Source: Verrucomicrobiaceae bacterium (lineage in GTDB: Bacteria; Verrucomicrobiota; Verrucomicrobiia; Verrucomicrobiales; Verrucomicrobiaceae). From it: a stretch of DNA of 50,856 nucleotides. This document shows, in pieces, positions 15,239 through 24,104 of this stretch (the first letter of the stretch is position 1; every line of letters starts with the position of its first letter). The translations under genes were made by a program, and so were the position numbers. The DNA is taken from assembly GCA_016795465.1 (NCBI GenBank), contig JAEUHK010000070.1, positions 1 to 50,856 of the forward strand, written 5' to 3'. The notes beneath the pieces are model-generated. The model worked only from the letters and a program-made list of their open reading frames with translations, did no database searches and was not told the origin of the DNA.

Positions 15239-16805
15239 AATCAACGAGCGAGGTTACGGAATTACCTTCTGCCAAATATTGGCATCGAAGGGCTATCGTG
15301 TCATTCGTTACGGGCACAGTTCAATCGAGTTGGGAAAAGACGTTTTAGCAATTTCGCCACAAGGCGATGTTTGCGCCTACCAACTCAAATCAGGTGACGT
15401 CTCGCTCGCTGACGTGACGAAGCATATTGAACAGCTACAGATGCTTGTGGCAACTCATCCGGTCCATCCAGGGTTGCCATCGACTTTTGTGTATCGAGTG
15501 TTTTTCGTGACAACCGGTGACTTCAAAGACCCAGCAATCGCTCTTATCAAAGAATTAAACGCCAAATGGCGCATGCACCGGTGGCCCGAGGTTCAAACCA
15601 TTGGGGGGAGAGATCTCGTCACAGATTTAATTGCGATGTCCTCTGATTTTTGGCCAACGGAGGCTCCGGATATGCGTGCATTCCTCGAACTGCACTTGGC
15701 TCGTGGAAGAGGCGATCTCGATATTGGCAAGCTTGCTCGTCTTCTACGGCAAATTGTTGAGGGTAAAGGTTCCGCTCGCGACGTCGAACGCCGGTCTGCG
15801 GCTGCAAACATCTTTTGTAGTTATGCGCTAGGAGGATTTTACGCCACAGATGACCATTGGAGCATTTTCCAAGGATGGACGGTTTGTGCATCCACAATCG
15901 GTTACATGGGGGAATCGTTTGAGGTGCCGAAGGATTCTTGGATGCCGTCTTTTACTTTAGCAAAAGAAGGGGCGATGAACGCACTGCGGCTTTTATCTGA
16001 GGAAGCATTGTGCGATGGCGCTTTTATCGTGCAAGACCGAGAGATCGACCAATACACAAGAGTTCGAAACACAACTGCTCTTGCTGCGACAGCTGCCTAT
16101 ATGTTGATCGCCGCGGATCGAGTCACTGCCGCAAATCGTTTCAAGCCACTGGCCCTTATTGCACAATTCATCGAACGTGACCGCCTGGTTTTCTGGGGAG
16201 AGGGGGCATTCTCTCAGTTTGCAATGTTGATTTGGTTTTTGGAATCTTTTGGCCTGCAAGAACCCGCAAGCATTCTTCTTCAAACTCTTTTGAGCACAGT
16301 TGTTTCCTCGAATGCTCCAGGATCCTTGAATCCGCTTTCGGATCCATACTCCAATGCGGATGAGTGCCTCGTGAACATGATCAAAGCGGTTGAAAACAAT
16401 CAACCGTCTCCCAGGCGTAAGTCAGTATACTCATACAGCTTGCTTCCGATCGTCACTCTTTTGGCTCGCCGTGATCTTCGGTCAGTTTTGGAGGATCATT
16501 GGAAGGCGGTTAGCCAAGTGCGAATCACATGGTTTCGCCCCGAAAAACCTGCTGGAATGCTTCTGTGGCGATGTGAATCTGGGAGCGAGCAAGATGGCGG
16601 ATTTGACCAGCCTCAAAGCTGGGATGAACTTCGCAAGTACGCTTGCCGAGATGATCGTGAACGGCTTCCAAGTCTGTTGCGTGATGATTTCGAGTTTGGA
16701 TTGATGTTCATGCTCGCATTTCCTCACAGGATTTCAGTCAGTTTAACAAAGCTACTTGATGAGAAGCTTTGTAGCCTGGCGAAGACCGAAAATACGATGG
16801 CGTGA
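15204..16805 (+). CDS. Mrr-like PD-(D/E)xK nuclease-domain protein, candidate defence effector (533 aa)
   Basis: The N-terminal 70-130 residues carry a restriction-endonuclease-like signature: helix FCQILASKGY, then Glu42, Asp46 in ELGKDV, and Gln60-x-Lys62 in YQLKSG, the GxD...QxK form seen in Mrr-type nucleases. The following roughly 400 residues are helix-rich and unrecognised (RVTAANRFKPLALIAQFIER; FLESFGLQEPASILLQTLLS). No ATPase or methyltransferase is adjacent. Start ATG 15204 has AAGGA a few bases upstream. Codon use is A/T-richer than in purL and the downstream esterase, suggesting acquisition. The nuclease fold is a motif-based inference; the biological role (restriction, abortive infection or other) is open. 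Confidence 0.65.
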   Translation: MKERLVESWLSKINERGYGITFCQILASKGYRVIRYGHSSIELGKDVLAISPQGDVCAYQLKSGDVSLADVTKHIEQLQMLVATHPVHPGLPSTFVYRVFFVTTGDFKDPAIALIKELNAKWRMHRWPEVQTIGGRDLVTDLIAMSSDFWPTEAPDMRAFLELHLARGRGDLDIGKLARLLRQIVEGKGSARDVERRSAAANIFCSYALGGFYATDDHWSIFQGWTVCASTIGYMGESFEVPKDSWMPSFTLAKEGAMNALRLLSEEALCDGAFIVQDREIDQYTRVRNTTALAATAAYMLIAADRVTAANRFKPLALIAQFIERDRLVFWGEGAFSQFAMLIWFLESFGLQEPASILLQTLLSTVVSSNAPGSLNPLSDPYSNADECLVNMIKAVENNQPSPRRKSVYSYSLLPIVTLLARRDLRSVLEDHWKAVSQVRITWFRPEKPAGMLLWRCESGSEQDGGFDQPQSWDELRKYACRDDRERLPSLLRDDFEFGLMFMLAFPHRISVSLTKLLDEKLCSLAKTENTMA

Positions 16806-16837
16806 TTAGTTAATCCGCGAAATGCACACCACCCGCT

Positions 16838-17977
16838 ATGACCTCCCCTCTCGCCCTGCTCAAAGCCTTCGTGCTGCTGCTGGCGCTTGTTCTGGTGCCC
16901 GTGGCGGTGGTGATGCTGGGTTGTGGGGTGACGTGGACGGGATTGGGGCTTGGGCTGGCGGTGGGGATGGTGGGAATCGGGCCATTGCTGTGGTGCATTG
17001 GCGATGAGCGATGCTCCACGCGGCAGGTGTGGCTCGGAAAAGGGCTGCTGGGGCTCGGTTTGGCGATGGGAGCCGGGCTGGTCATGCAGGCTCCGGATGG
17101 ACACACGCCGGAAAGCGCACGCATGCACTCGCGCTATGCGGATGGCGGGTGGCATCACGCACGATACGGCTTTGGCAACGTGCTGCCGGAGATCGACCAG
17201 ATTCATCTCGGCTACGCGGCGGCGATGGCGATCGATCCGCTCTTCACGCGGGCGCAGAAGCGCGAACTGGCTGCCTTGACCGACTCGATCTACGCCGAAA
17301 TGAGCCGCGACGCGGAGTTTGCGGCCTGCGGCTCGGCCTTGGGCGCAATCTATGACGAGGTGACCTTCGCGGAGTTTCGTCACGGGCACTACTTTCACTA
17401 CATCCCGCCGCAACTCGACCGCAGCAAGCCAGCGCCTGCGCTCGTGTTTCTGCATGGCAGCGGCGGGAACTTCAAAGCCTACATCTGGCTCCTCTCCCAA
17501 GTGGCCGATCAAACCGGCTGCACCATCATCGCGCCCACCTTTGGCCTCGGGAACTGGGAGAAGCGCGGTGCCTACGACGCCATCACCGCCGCCATCCGCG
17601 ATGCGGGCAAGCACGCGGCCATCGATCCCGAGCGCATCCACCTCATGGGCCTCTCCAACGGCGGCAAAGGCGTCTGCCTAGCCGAATCCGCCCGCGGGCC
17701 GCGATTCGCCTCCCTCATCCTCCTCAGCGCCGTGCTGCACGATCGCATCGAACCCGCCTCACTGGCCAAACGCCTCCTCAATCGCCCCGTCCTCATCCTG
17801 TCCGGCCAAAACGACGACCGCGTGCCCTGGAGCTATGTGGACGGCTACGCCGTCAAATTCGAAAAAGCCGGCCTGAAGGTCACCAAGCGTGCTTTTGAAG
17901 GCGAAGACCACTTTCTCTTCTTCCGCCGCCAAACCGAGATCCTCGACGAAGTGCGGCGGTGGCTCGAATCGCACTGA
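16838..17977 (+). CDS. Membrane-anchored alpha/beta-hydrolase (esterase-like)
   Basis: 379 aa. Two hydrophobic segments at 7-28 and 35-53 plus a weaker one near 66-84 anchor it. The hydrolase domain follows from about residue 185: oxyanion-hole HGSGG (206-210), nucleophile elbow GLSNGG (Ser273), acid in SGQNDDRVP (Asp326 or 327) and His358 in GEDHFLFF. This is the catalytic triad of the LpqC/polyhydroxybutyrate-depolymerase and dienelactone hydrolase-like esterases. Substrate cannot be told. It starts 32 bp after the accessory block and returns to GC-rich codon use. Confidence 0.75.
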   Translation: MTSPLALLKAFVLLLALVLVPVAVVMLGCGVTWTGLGLGLAVGMVGIGPLLWCIGDERCSTRQVWLGKGLLGLGLAMGAGLVMQAPDGHTPESARMHSRYADGGWHHARYGFGNVLPEIDQIHLGYAAAMAIDPLFTRAQKRELAALTDSIYAEMSRDAEFAACGSALGAIYDEVTFAEFRHGHYFHYIPPQLDRSKPAPALVFLHGSGGNFKAYIWLLSQVADQTGCTIIAPTFGLGNWEKRGAYDAITAAIRDAGKHAAIDPERIHLMGLSNGGKGVCLAESARGPRFASLILLSAVLHDRIEPASLAKRLLNRPVLILSGQNDDRVPWSYVDGYAVKFEKAGLKVTKRAFEGEDHFLFFRRQTEILDEVRRWLESH

Positions 17978-18023
17978 AGACCGTATCGGGGCCATTCCTG
18001 GCCCCCGAGATCAAACGGCGTGA

Positions 18024-18728
18024 TTACTCTTTGGTCACCGTCACCGGGGTGCCAGTGAGCACCCATTCGTAGAAGAAGCGGGCTGGATTGCCTCCGGTGA
18101 GGGGCATGCGGATGCAACCATGGGAGGCCGGGTAATCGGGCACGCTGCTGAAGCCGTGGATGAAGATGTGTCGGTTGATCTGCACGCTCCAGGGCATGGG
18201 GGCATTGTTGTAAAGGCTCGAAAAATGCTGCTTCGCGCGGTAGGGGCCGGCTCGGAACTCCCCAGATGGGGTGGCTCCGTTGCGACCGGAGCTGATCTTT
18301 GTCTCGATCACCAGCCGATCTCCCTGCCAGCCCTTGAGCCGTTGGTTTTTCAAGCTCACCTCGACCCGTTGTGCGCCGGCCCGGAGAGTGAAGCCGCGGA
18401 AGAAGCCGCCCACTCTGACTTCGCCTCCGGCGTTCATGTCCGCGACCGTTGCTCCTGCGGCGGCCAGTTGGGCGGTGCTGATCAGTTCCGTGCCATCGAG
18501 CAGTTGCTTGAGCGTGCCGGGGCTGACGACGGAACCGTTGAGCTGCATGGTCCGGCCTTGGTCGTCCCGGGCGATCTGCCAGCCAAGTTCATCGACGGCC
18601 TCATTCACCGGGATGAAGAGCTTTCCGGGTTCGGCTGCAAAGGTGATCGCATCCAGCGTGCCGGCACGGCCTGCATCAATGAGGCTCAGAAAACACAGAA
18701 ACAGGAGGACGAGGACGCGCATGGTCAT
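18024..18728 (-). CDS. L,D-transpeptidase (YkuD domain), secreted
   Basis: 234 aa with a signal peptide (MRVLVLLFLCFLSLIDAG; a second in-frame ATG at 18722 is also possible). Residues about 30-115 resemble a periplasmic copper-amine-oxidase-like/spore-cortex-type N-domain. The YkuD catalytic motif is complete: His191 in HGFSS and SHGCIRMP with Cys205 and Arg207. Such enzymes make 3-3 cross-links in peptidoglycan or attach lipoproteins. Its 3' end converges on the esterase; a hairpin without a T-tract lies between them. Confidence 0.85.
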   Translation of the reverse strand: MTMRVLVLLFLCFLSLIDAGRAGTLDAITFAAEPGKLFIPVNEAVDELGWQIARDDQGRTMQLNGSVVSPGTLKQLLDGTELISTAQLAAAGATVADMNAGGEVRVGGFFRGFTLRAGAQRVEVSLKNQRLKGWQGDRLVIETKISSGRNGATPSGEFRAGPYRAKQHFSSLYNNAPMPWSVQINRHIFIHGFSSVPDYPASHGCIRMPLTGGNPARFFYEWVLTGTPVTVTKE

Positions 18729-18845
18729 CAGGGATAATGTGGGAACCCCGAGAAGTCCGGCTTTCGTTTCTCCATAAATGCTTTTTACCCCGCCGGGCTT
18801 GCTCGCCCATGTCGCAAAGCATGCGCAGACCTGCCGAGGTGGTGG

Positions 18846-19694
18846 CTATACCTTCGCCAAGGCCAGGAGTTCCTTCACGCGGGTGAGCTCCGACGCCGAG
18901 GTTTTCGCCACAAAGCCACGGGCGTGGGCGAAGTGGACATCGGGCTCCTTTTCGATGCGGGTGAAGTCGTAGCGTGGGTCGTCGTTGTGGCGGGACAGTC
19001 CGTAGCCGCTGCCACGGCGGTCTGGGTAGATCAGCGCGGCCACGACGCTGCCTTTGCCGATGCTTTCGAGATAGCGCCCGATGCTGGCGGAGGGATCGTC
19101 CGGCACGGGATCAGTCCGCGGAAGGAAGAGCACCTCGTGATCGCCGACGTTCCATATCACCGCGTTCTGCGCGATGAAGTCGAGGCGGCTGCGCAGCTCC
19201 CGCAGGTAGTCCAGCAGATCCTGGCCGATGTAGCTGAGCATTTCCCACAGCGGCTCACCGGGCTCCAAGCGTCTCGCTTTGGCAAAGCGACGCAGGACGG
19301 TCACGTCGATGGGCGAGTTGAGCTTGTTCATCGTGTCTCGATCCACTCCCAGCCATTTCGCTGTCACATTCGGCCCGCGAGTGTCGAACCACTCGGCCGG
19401 CTCCAGCCAGTCGCAAAACTCGCGTGCGTCCTCATACACGCCGAGATGCTGGAGCACGAGGCTCAGTGAGCACACGGGCGGATGGTCGGCGGGGAACTGA
19501 TGATGGTCAAAGTTATGGCTCTCCGGCGCATACTCGCCGCCCACATCGACCACGGCGGTGGCGGGGTCAGCGAGATCTTCCGGCGTCGGCTCCCGTCGAA
19601 CAATCGGCACGCGATGCACCGCCGCCAGGAGGGCGCAGGCGAGCAGTTCATCTTTATGAGCGCCGCCGGGATGAGTGAGGATGAGAGAAAGCAT
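18846..19694 (-). CDS. MYG1-family (UPF0160) predicted metal-dependent hydrolase
   Basis: 282 aa. N-terminal motif THPGGAHKDELLACALL (7-23) and the DHH-like metal site FDHHQ (62-66), followed by the family's C-terminal region. Eukaryotic MYG1 is an exonuclease acting on RNA, and bacterial members are usually annotated as UPF0160. A DHH-type phosphoesterase role is inferred from the motifs. Stand-alone gene, divergent from glpD. Confidence 0.75.
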   Translation of the reverse strand: MLSLILTHPGGAHKDELLACALLAAVHRVPIVRREPTPEDLADPATAVVDVGGEYAPESHNFDHHQFPADHPPVCSLSLVLQHLGVYEDAREFCDWLEPAEWFDTRGPNVTAKWLGVDRDTMNKLNSPIDVTVLRRFAKARRLEPGEPLWEMLSYIGQDLLDYLRELRSRLDFIAQNAVIWNVGDHEVLFLPRTDPVPDDPSASIGRYLESIGKGSVVAALIYPDRRGSGYGLSRHNDDPRYDFTRIEKEPDVHFAHARGFVAKTSASELTRVKELLALAKV

Positions 19695-19885
19695 GCAGGA
19701 AGGAGGAAGAGAAAGCCCATGGCCCTAACCTGAAGGGCTCCTCACGTCATCCTCATTTCGACGGCTTCTCAAAACGTCTGCCTGATTCCCGAGGGCGATT
19801 GGCTCACCGCCATGCAACCCGAGAACGCGGCAGACGGAATCTTTCGTGACAGATGCCTGCCTGGCCGGATAAGCTGCGGGCTCAA

Positions 19886-21448
19886 ATGAACCGCGACCTG
19901 CTTTTCTCCCGCCTCACGGCCGCCTCGGAGCCTTTTGACATTGCGATCATCGGCGGAGGGGCCACCGGCCTCGGTGCGGCGGTGGATGCGGCCTCGCGCG
20001 GCCATTCCGTGGTGCTCATCGAGCAGTCGGATTTTGCCAAAGGCACCTCCAGCCGCAGCACGAAGCTCGTCCACGGTGGCGTGCGCTACCTGAAGCAGGG
20101 AAACATCTCCCTCGTGCTCGAGGCGCTGCGCGAGCGCGGCCTGATGTGCCGCAATGCACCGCACCTCGTGCACAGCCTGCCTTTCATCATTCCGAGCTAT
20201 CACTGGTGGGAGGGGCCTTTTTACGGCATCGGGCTGAAGGTCTATGACGCTCTCGCCGGCCAGCTCGGCCTCGAGCCGTCACGCTACCTGGACCGCGATG
20301 AAATCATCGCCTGCCTGCCCACGCTCGAAACGGAGGGCCTCGATGGTGGTGTGGTGTATCACGACGGCCAATTCGATGATGCACGGCTGGCCATCCACCT
20401 CGCCCGCACCGTGGTGGACCATGGTGGCATCGTTTTGAACCACACCCGCTGCACCGGGCTGATGAAGGAAAAAGGCCATGTGATCGGCGTGATGGCCGAA
20501 TGCGTCGAAACCGGCGCTCAACATGAAATCCGTGCCCGCTGCGTGATCAATGCCACCGGCGTCTTTGTGGACGATGTGCGCCGCATGGACGAGCCGCAGG
20601 CCACCCGGATCGTGGCTCCGAGCCAGGGCGTGCATCTGGTGCTGCCACGCGAGTTCATGCCGGGCAGCTCCGCCATCATGATCCCGAAGACCGATGACGG
20701 CCGCGTGCTCTTCGCGGTGCCATGGCATGGCCGCGTCATCATCGGCACCACGGACACACCGGTGGACCACGCCACACTCGAACCACGACCGCTGCCGGAT
20801 GAAATCGAGTTTCTCATGACGCATGCCGCGCGTTACCTCACACGCGATCCGCGGCCTTCCGATGTGCTCAGCATGTTCGCCGGGCTGCGGCCGCTCGTCG
20901 CCGCCAAAGAAGCCGGCAGCACGGCCGCGCTTTCCCGCGATCACACCATTCTCGTGTCCGATTCCGGCCTCATCACCATCACCGGCGGCAAGTGGACGAC
21001 CTACCGCCGCATGGCAGAGGACGTCATCGACCACGCGGAGATGATCGGCGGCATCGGGACGCGCCGCTGCGTCACGCACGATCTCATGATTCACGGCTCC
21101 GGCACCGTCCTTCCGGACTCGGATCCACTCGCCGTGTATGGCAGTGATGCCGCGGAGATCCGCGATCTGATGCAAAGCGAGCCCGAATGGGCGGGCAAAG
21201 TGCATCCGAGGCTCGATCTCACCTGCGCCGAGGTCATTTACCATGCCCGCCACGAGATGGCGCGAACGATCGGCGATGTGCTCGCCCGCCGGAGCCGCAG
21301 CCTGCTGCTCGACGCGCAGGCCAGCATGTCGGCCGCGCTCCGCGTCGGCCATCTGCTCGCCTCCGAGCTTGGCTGGGATGCCGCTCACACCACACATGAG
21401 ATCGAACGCTTCCAAAAGCTCGCCGCAGGCTACATTCTTGAGGGCTAG
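19886..21448 (+). CDS. glpD: Aerobic glycerol-3-phosphate dehydrogenase
   Basis: 520 aa from ATG 19886. FAD-binding Rossmann motif IIGGGATGLGAAVDAASRG starts at residue 21, followed by the GlpD/GlpA signature TSSRSTKLVHGGVRYLKQGN. Later conserved blocks include GTTDTP, FAGLRPLV and ITGGKWTTYRRMAED. It oxidises sn-glycerol-3-phosphate to DHAP and feeds electrons to quinone at the membrane. No glpF, glpK or glpR is adjacent. The spacer upstream contains a short inverted repeat CGTCTGCC / GGCAGACG (19775-19782, 19829-19836). Confidence 0.95.
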   Translation: MNRDLLFSRLTAASEPFDIAIIGGGATGLGAAVDAASRGHSVVLIEQSDFAKGTSSRSTKLVHGGVRYLKQGNISLVLEALRERGLMCRNAPHLVHSLPFIIPSYHWWEGPFYGIGLKVYDALAGQLGLEPSRYLDRDEIIACLPTLETEGLDGGVVYHDGQFDDARLAIHLARTVVDHGGIVLNHTRCTGLMKEKGHVIGVMAECVETGAQHEIRARCVINATGVFVDDVRRMDEPQATRIVAPSQGVHLVLPREFMPGSSAIMIPKTDDGRVLFAVPWHGRVIIGTTDTPVDHATLEPRPLPDEIEFLMTHAARYLTRDPRPSDVLSMFAGLRPLVAAKEAGSTAALSRDHTILVSDSGLITITGGKWTTYRRMAEDVIDHAEMIGGIGTRRCVTHDLMIHGSGTVLPDSDPLAVYGSDAAEIRDLMQSEPEWAGKVHPRLDLTCAEVIYHARHEMARTIGDVLARRSRSLLLDAQASMSAALRVGHLLASELGWDAAHTTHEIERFQKLAAGYILEG

Positions 21449-21460
21449 AGAAGGTCAGTA

Positions 21461-22675
21461 TTACTGCGCGGAGCTCTTGGTGCCGTTTTTGCCGGGCGGG
21501 AAGAACTCGATGGTGACGCCTTCCTTGCGGAAGGCCTTCTTCACCTCGTCGGCGAGCTGCTCGTAGCTGCGCTCGCGGAGGAGGTGCTTCTTCACCGCGG
21601 CCTCGCTTTCGGCATCGTTCTTCACGTTTTCGACCTCACGCAGAAAGGCGATCATGTTCGCGGCATCGCCTTTGCCATCGAGGTGGTAGAAGAAGTAGGT
21701 CATGAGGCCGGCGGAGCCGTAATTCTCCAACGCCATGCCGTCTTTCCCGAGGGCCTCGGCCCAGCGGCGGCCGTCGATGGTCATGAGCTCCTCCAGGTCG
21801 ATCATCATGAAGGTCTTGTTCCCGCGGCCCATGTTTTCCGCGTAGGCCTTCACCTGCCGGTTGAGGCCGATGAGGCTGAATTTGCCATTGCTGTTGTATT
21901 CGAGCATCTCGACGTATTCGGCGCTGCCTTCGATGAACCATGTGGGCAGCACGGGCAGCCAGTGGTTCATCATCTGATGCGTGATCTCGTGGATGAGCGT
22001 GCCGTTGTCCTGCGCATTCGGATTCTGCTCGAGCGTGACGCGGGAGCCCACGAGGCGCACACCGAGGCTGCTGAGCGGCACCATAAGGGCTTTTTTGCCG
22101 CTCATGTAAACACCGGCGGAACCTTCAATGGCGCCCGCGTCCATGTAATCGGCCTTGTTGGTGAAAAGACGGGCCTGGAAGATCTCGCGCAGGCGCTCGG
22201 GCTTCGGTTTCAAGTCGAGCGGGAGCTGGCAGTTCAGCTCGTAGGTGGCCTCGAACATGCGGCCGAACTCGCGCACGACGTTCGAGCCGAGCTTTGAATC
22301 GCACACGAACTCGTAATGCGGGCTGCGATAGACGAACTCGCGCTTTTCCTCGTCCTCGCGGACCACAACGACCTCGGGCTTGTCAGCGAGCGAAATGGTG
22401 CGCGGCCACTCTTTGAGCGCTGCACTGGCCTTTTCACCCGCTGCGGCGGGGGCGGCGGAGGCCTGTGTTTTAATGAAAGCCTGGTCCTCGGCGCTGAGTC
22501 GGGCCAGCGGCACATCGAAGGTGCTGCCATTCGCCATGCGGACCTTCACCGCATCGGCCGTGGCGCTGATGAAGGCGGCCTCGATCTTGCGGCCGTCCGT
22601 GCTGGTCCAGGTGCGGAGGGCGCTCTGGGCGAGAGCGGAGGTGGCGGCCAACAGGACAAAGAGGGGGATTTTCAT
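21461..22675 (-). CDS. Secreted SHD1-domain putative metalloprotease (DUF1570-like)
   Basis: 404 aa with a signal peptide (MKIPLFVLLAATSALAQ). Residues about 20-70 form an SHD1-type domain (RTWTSTDGRKIEAAF ... VPLARLSAEDQAFI), common in Planctomycetes and Verrucomicrobia exported proteins. The second half has a zinc gluzincin pattern: HEITH (229-233) and downstream EGSAEY (Glu249 or Glu253 as third ligand). This fits DUF1570-like peptidases. Substrate unknown; periplasmic or outer-surface location inferred. Confidence 0.7.
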   Translation of the reverse strand: MKIPLFVLLAATSALAQSALRTWTSTDGRKIEAAFISATADAVKVRMANGSTFDVPLARLSAEDQAFIKTQASAAPAAAGEKASAALKEWPRTISLADKPEVVVVREDEEKREFVYRSPHYEFVCDSKLGSNVVREFGRMFEATYELNCQLPLDLKPKPERLREIFQARLFTNKADYMDAGAIEGSAGVYMSGKKALMVPLSSLGVRLVGSRVTLEQNPNAQDNGTLIHEITHQMMNHWLPVLPTWFIEGSAEYVEMLEYNSNGKFSLIGLNRQVKAYAENMGRGNKTFMMIDLEELMTIDGRRWAEALGKDGMALENYGSAGLMTYFFYHLDGKGDAANMIAFLREVENVKNDAESEAAVKKHLLRERSYEQLADEVKKAFRKEGVTIEFFPPGKNGTKSSAQ

Positions 22676-22804
22676 GGTCGGAAGGGCTGCATGCTAACGA
22701 GTCGCCCGCGAACTGGCGAGCAACTTTGCACCGTGAAGGCAGTTTCAAGCCTTATGATGACCGATCAACGCTCGCGCCTTGCCAATCGCCCTTCACATGG
22801 AAAA

Positions 22805-23518
22805 ATGCCCACCATGCGTCCTCTGGTCGTCCTCTTTGCCCTCAGCCTCTCTCTTGCCGCCCAGAACGGTGAACCACCCGCACCACCGAAGAATGGTGAG
22901 CCCCCTGCCCCGCCGCCGCGTCGCGAGGGCGAACGTCGTGGCCCTCCGGGCATGATGGGCGGCGGCAGTGGCGGCATGCGTCCTCCAGCCGGTTTTGAGA
23001 AACTCAGCGAGGAAGAGCGCAAACTGATGCGAGAGGCCTTTGAAAAGGCCTGGAAGGATCCAAAAGTCATCGAGGCCCGTGACCAGGCATTGCGTGCGAA
23101 TGAAAACGTGCGCCGCGTGCTCCACGATGCCATCAGCAAGGAAGATCCGAAGGTGGCGGCGCTGCTCGAAAAGATGAAGCCGCCGTTTGAGACCGATGAC
23201 CGCGGCTTTCCCATCCTGCCGCGGCCTGATTCACCTGATTTCGTGAAGGTGGCGAATGCCCGACTAGGCGCGGAGATGATGTCGATGGCCAAACCGGGCA
23301 AGCAGGAGGACACGCGCCGCTTTCATGAGCGGATCATGCAGCTCCCACGCATGAAGGAAGCGATGGCCGCCCTCGAAACGACTCCGCCTGCCGATCGTCT
23401 CGAGGCCCTGCGCAAGATCCGCGATCTCTACCGCCAGCTCGTGGGCGAGGAATTCGCCCGCTTACGCAAGCTGCGCGAGGAAGGCGGCGATCCGAACCGT
23501 CCGCCGAAGCAGCAGTAA
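22805..23518 (+). CDS. Secreted Pro/Gly-rich hypothetical protein
   Basis: 237 aa from ATG 22805 (a second ATG at 22814 is also possible). Signal peptide MRPLVVLFALSLSLAAQ, then a short tandem of NGEPPAPPK-like repeats and a Gly/Met-rich linker, then a highly charged helical domain (KLSEEERKLMREAFEKAWKD) with repeated helices to the C-terminus. Resembles the heavy-metal-sensor/Spy-like or generic verrucomicrobial periplasmic helical proteins, but I cannot assign a family. Divergent from the protease-like gene. Confidence 0.6.
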   Translation: MPTMRPLVVLFALSLSLAAQNGEPPAPPKNGEPPAPPPRREGERRGPPGMMGGGSGGMRPPAGFEKLSEEERKLMREAFEKAWKDPKVIEARDQALRANENVRRVLHDAISKEDPKVAALLEKMKPPFETDDRGFPILPRPDSPDFVKVANARLGAEMMSMAKPGKQEDTRRFHERIMQLPRMKEAMAALETTPPADRLEALRKIRDLYRQLVGEEFARLRKLREEGGDPNRPPKQQ

Positions 23519-23525
23519 GACCTTC

Positions 23526-23930
23526 TCACATGCCAGTGAGGGGCTGACTGCCCTTGGGGTCAAAGAAAAGCAGCCCGCTGGGATGCACACCGATGAAGGC
23601 GTAGGTGTCATCAATCTTCTCCTCGGGCACCACGACGCGGAACAGGCGGTTGATGAAAACGCCGGAGTCCGGCAGGCGGCCGGTGATGACGGCATCGACC
23701 TTGGCCTGAAGGCTGCCTTCCGGCCATGGCACACCTGCGGTCTGCCCGACAAGGTAGGTCTGCACGATACGCTCGGCATGGCGGCGAACCTCACGACGCC
23801 GGGAACTGGCCAACTCCTCGATCTGAGGGCCGACCAGCATCACCGCAAGCAGGGTGCCGGAGAGGATTTTCAGCCAGCGCTCGAGGCTGACGCCAAAGTA
23901 GATCTGAGGTGGTGGGAGTGCGCTTGTCAT
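23526..23930 (-). CDS. Hypothetical membrane-anchored protein (134 aa)
   Basis: One hydrophobic segment near residues 20-35 (ILSGTLLAVMLVGP), then a soluble domain ending FFDPKGSQPLTGM. No recognised domain. The stop lies 8 bp from the end of the convergent secreted-protein gene. GC-rich codon use supports it being coding. Confidence 0.5.
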   Translation of the reverse strand: MTSALPPPQIYFGVSLERWLKILSGTLLAVMLVGPQIEELASSRRREVRRHAERIVQTYLVGQTAGVPWPEGSLQAKVDAVITGRLPDSGVFINRLFRVVVPEEKIDDTYAFIGVHPSGLLFFDPKGSQPLTGM

Positions 23931-24104
23931 GACAACGGGAGCTGGTTAGGAGGGTTCCTTTTGTGAGACGCTTCAAAGTTATGTCAGGAATCCTTTATGC
24001 CTTGTAAGGACTTTCTAATTCCGTTTAACGCATCCTTAACAGTTCTGATCGCGGAAAAAGGCTGGCAGAAAAGCCAAGTCTCCGCGTTCATGCGGCTCCC
24101 ACTC

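Noticed and set aside
17985..18012. Hairpin CGGGGCCA...TGGCCCCCG between the esterase and L,D-transpeptidase as a terminator
   Set aside because: The stem has a bulge and there is no T-tract on either strand.
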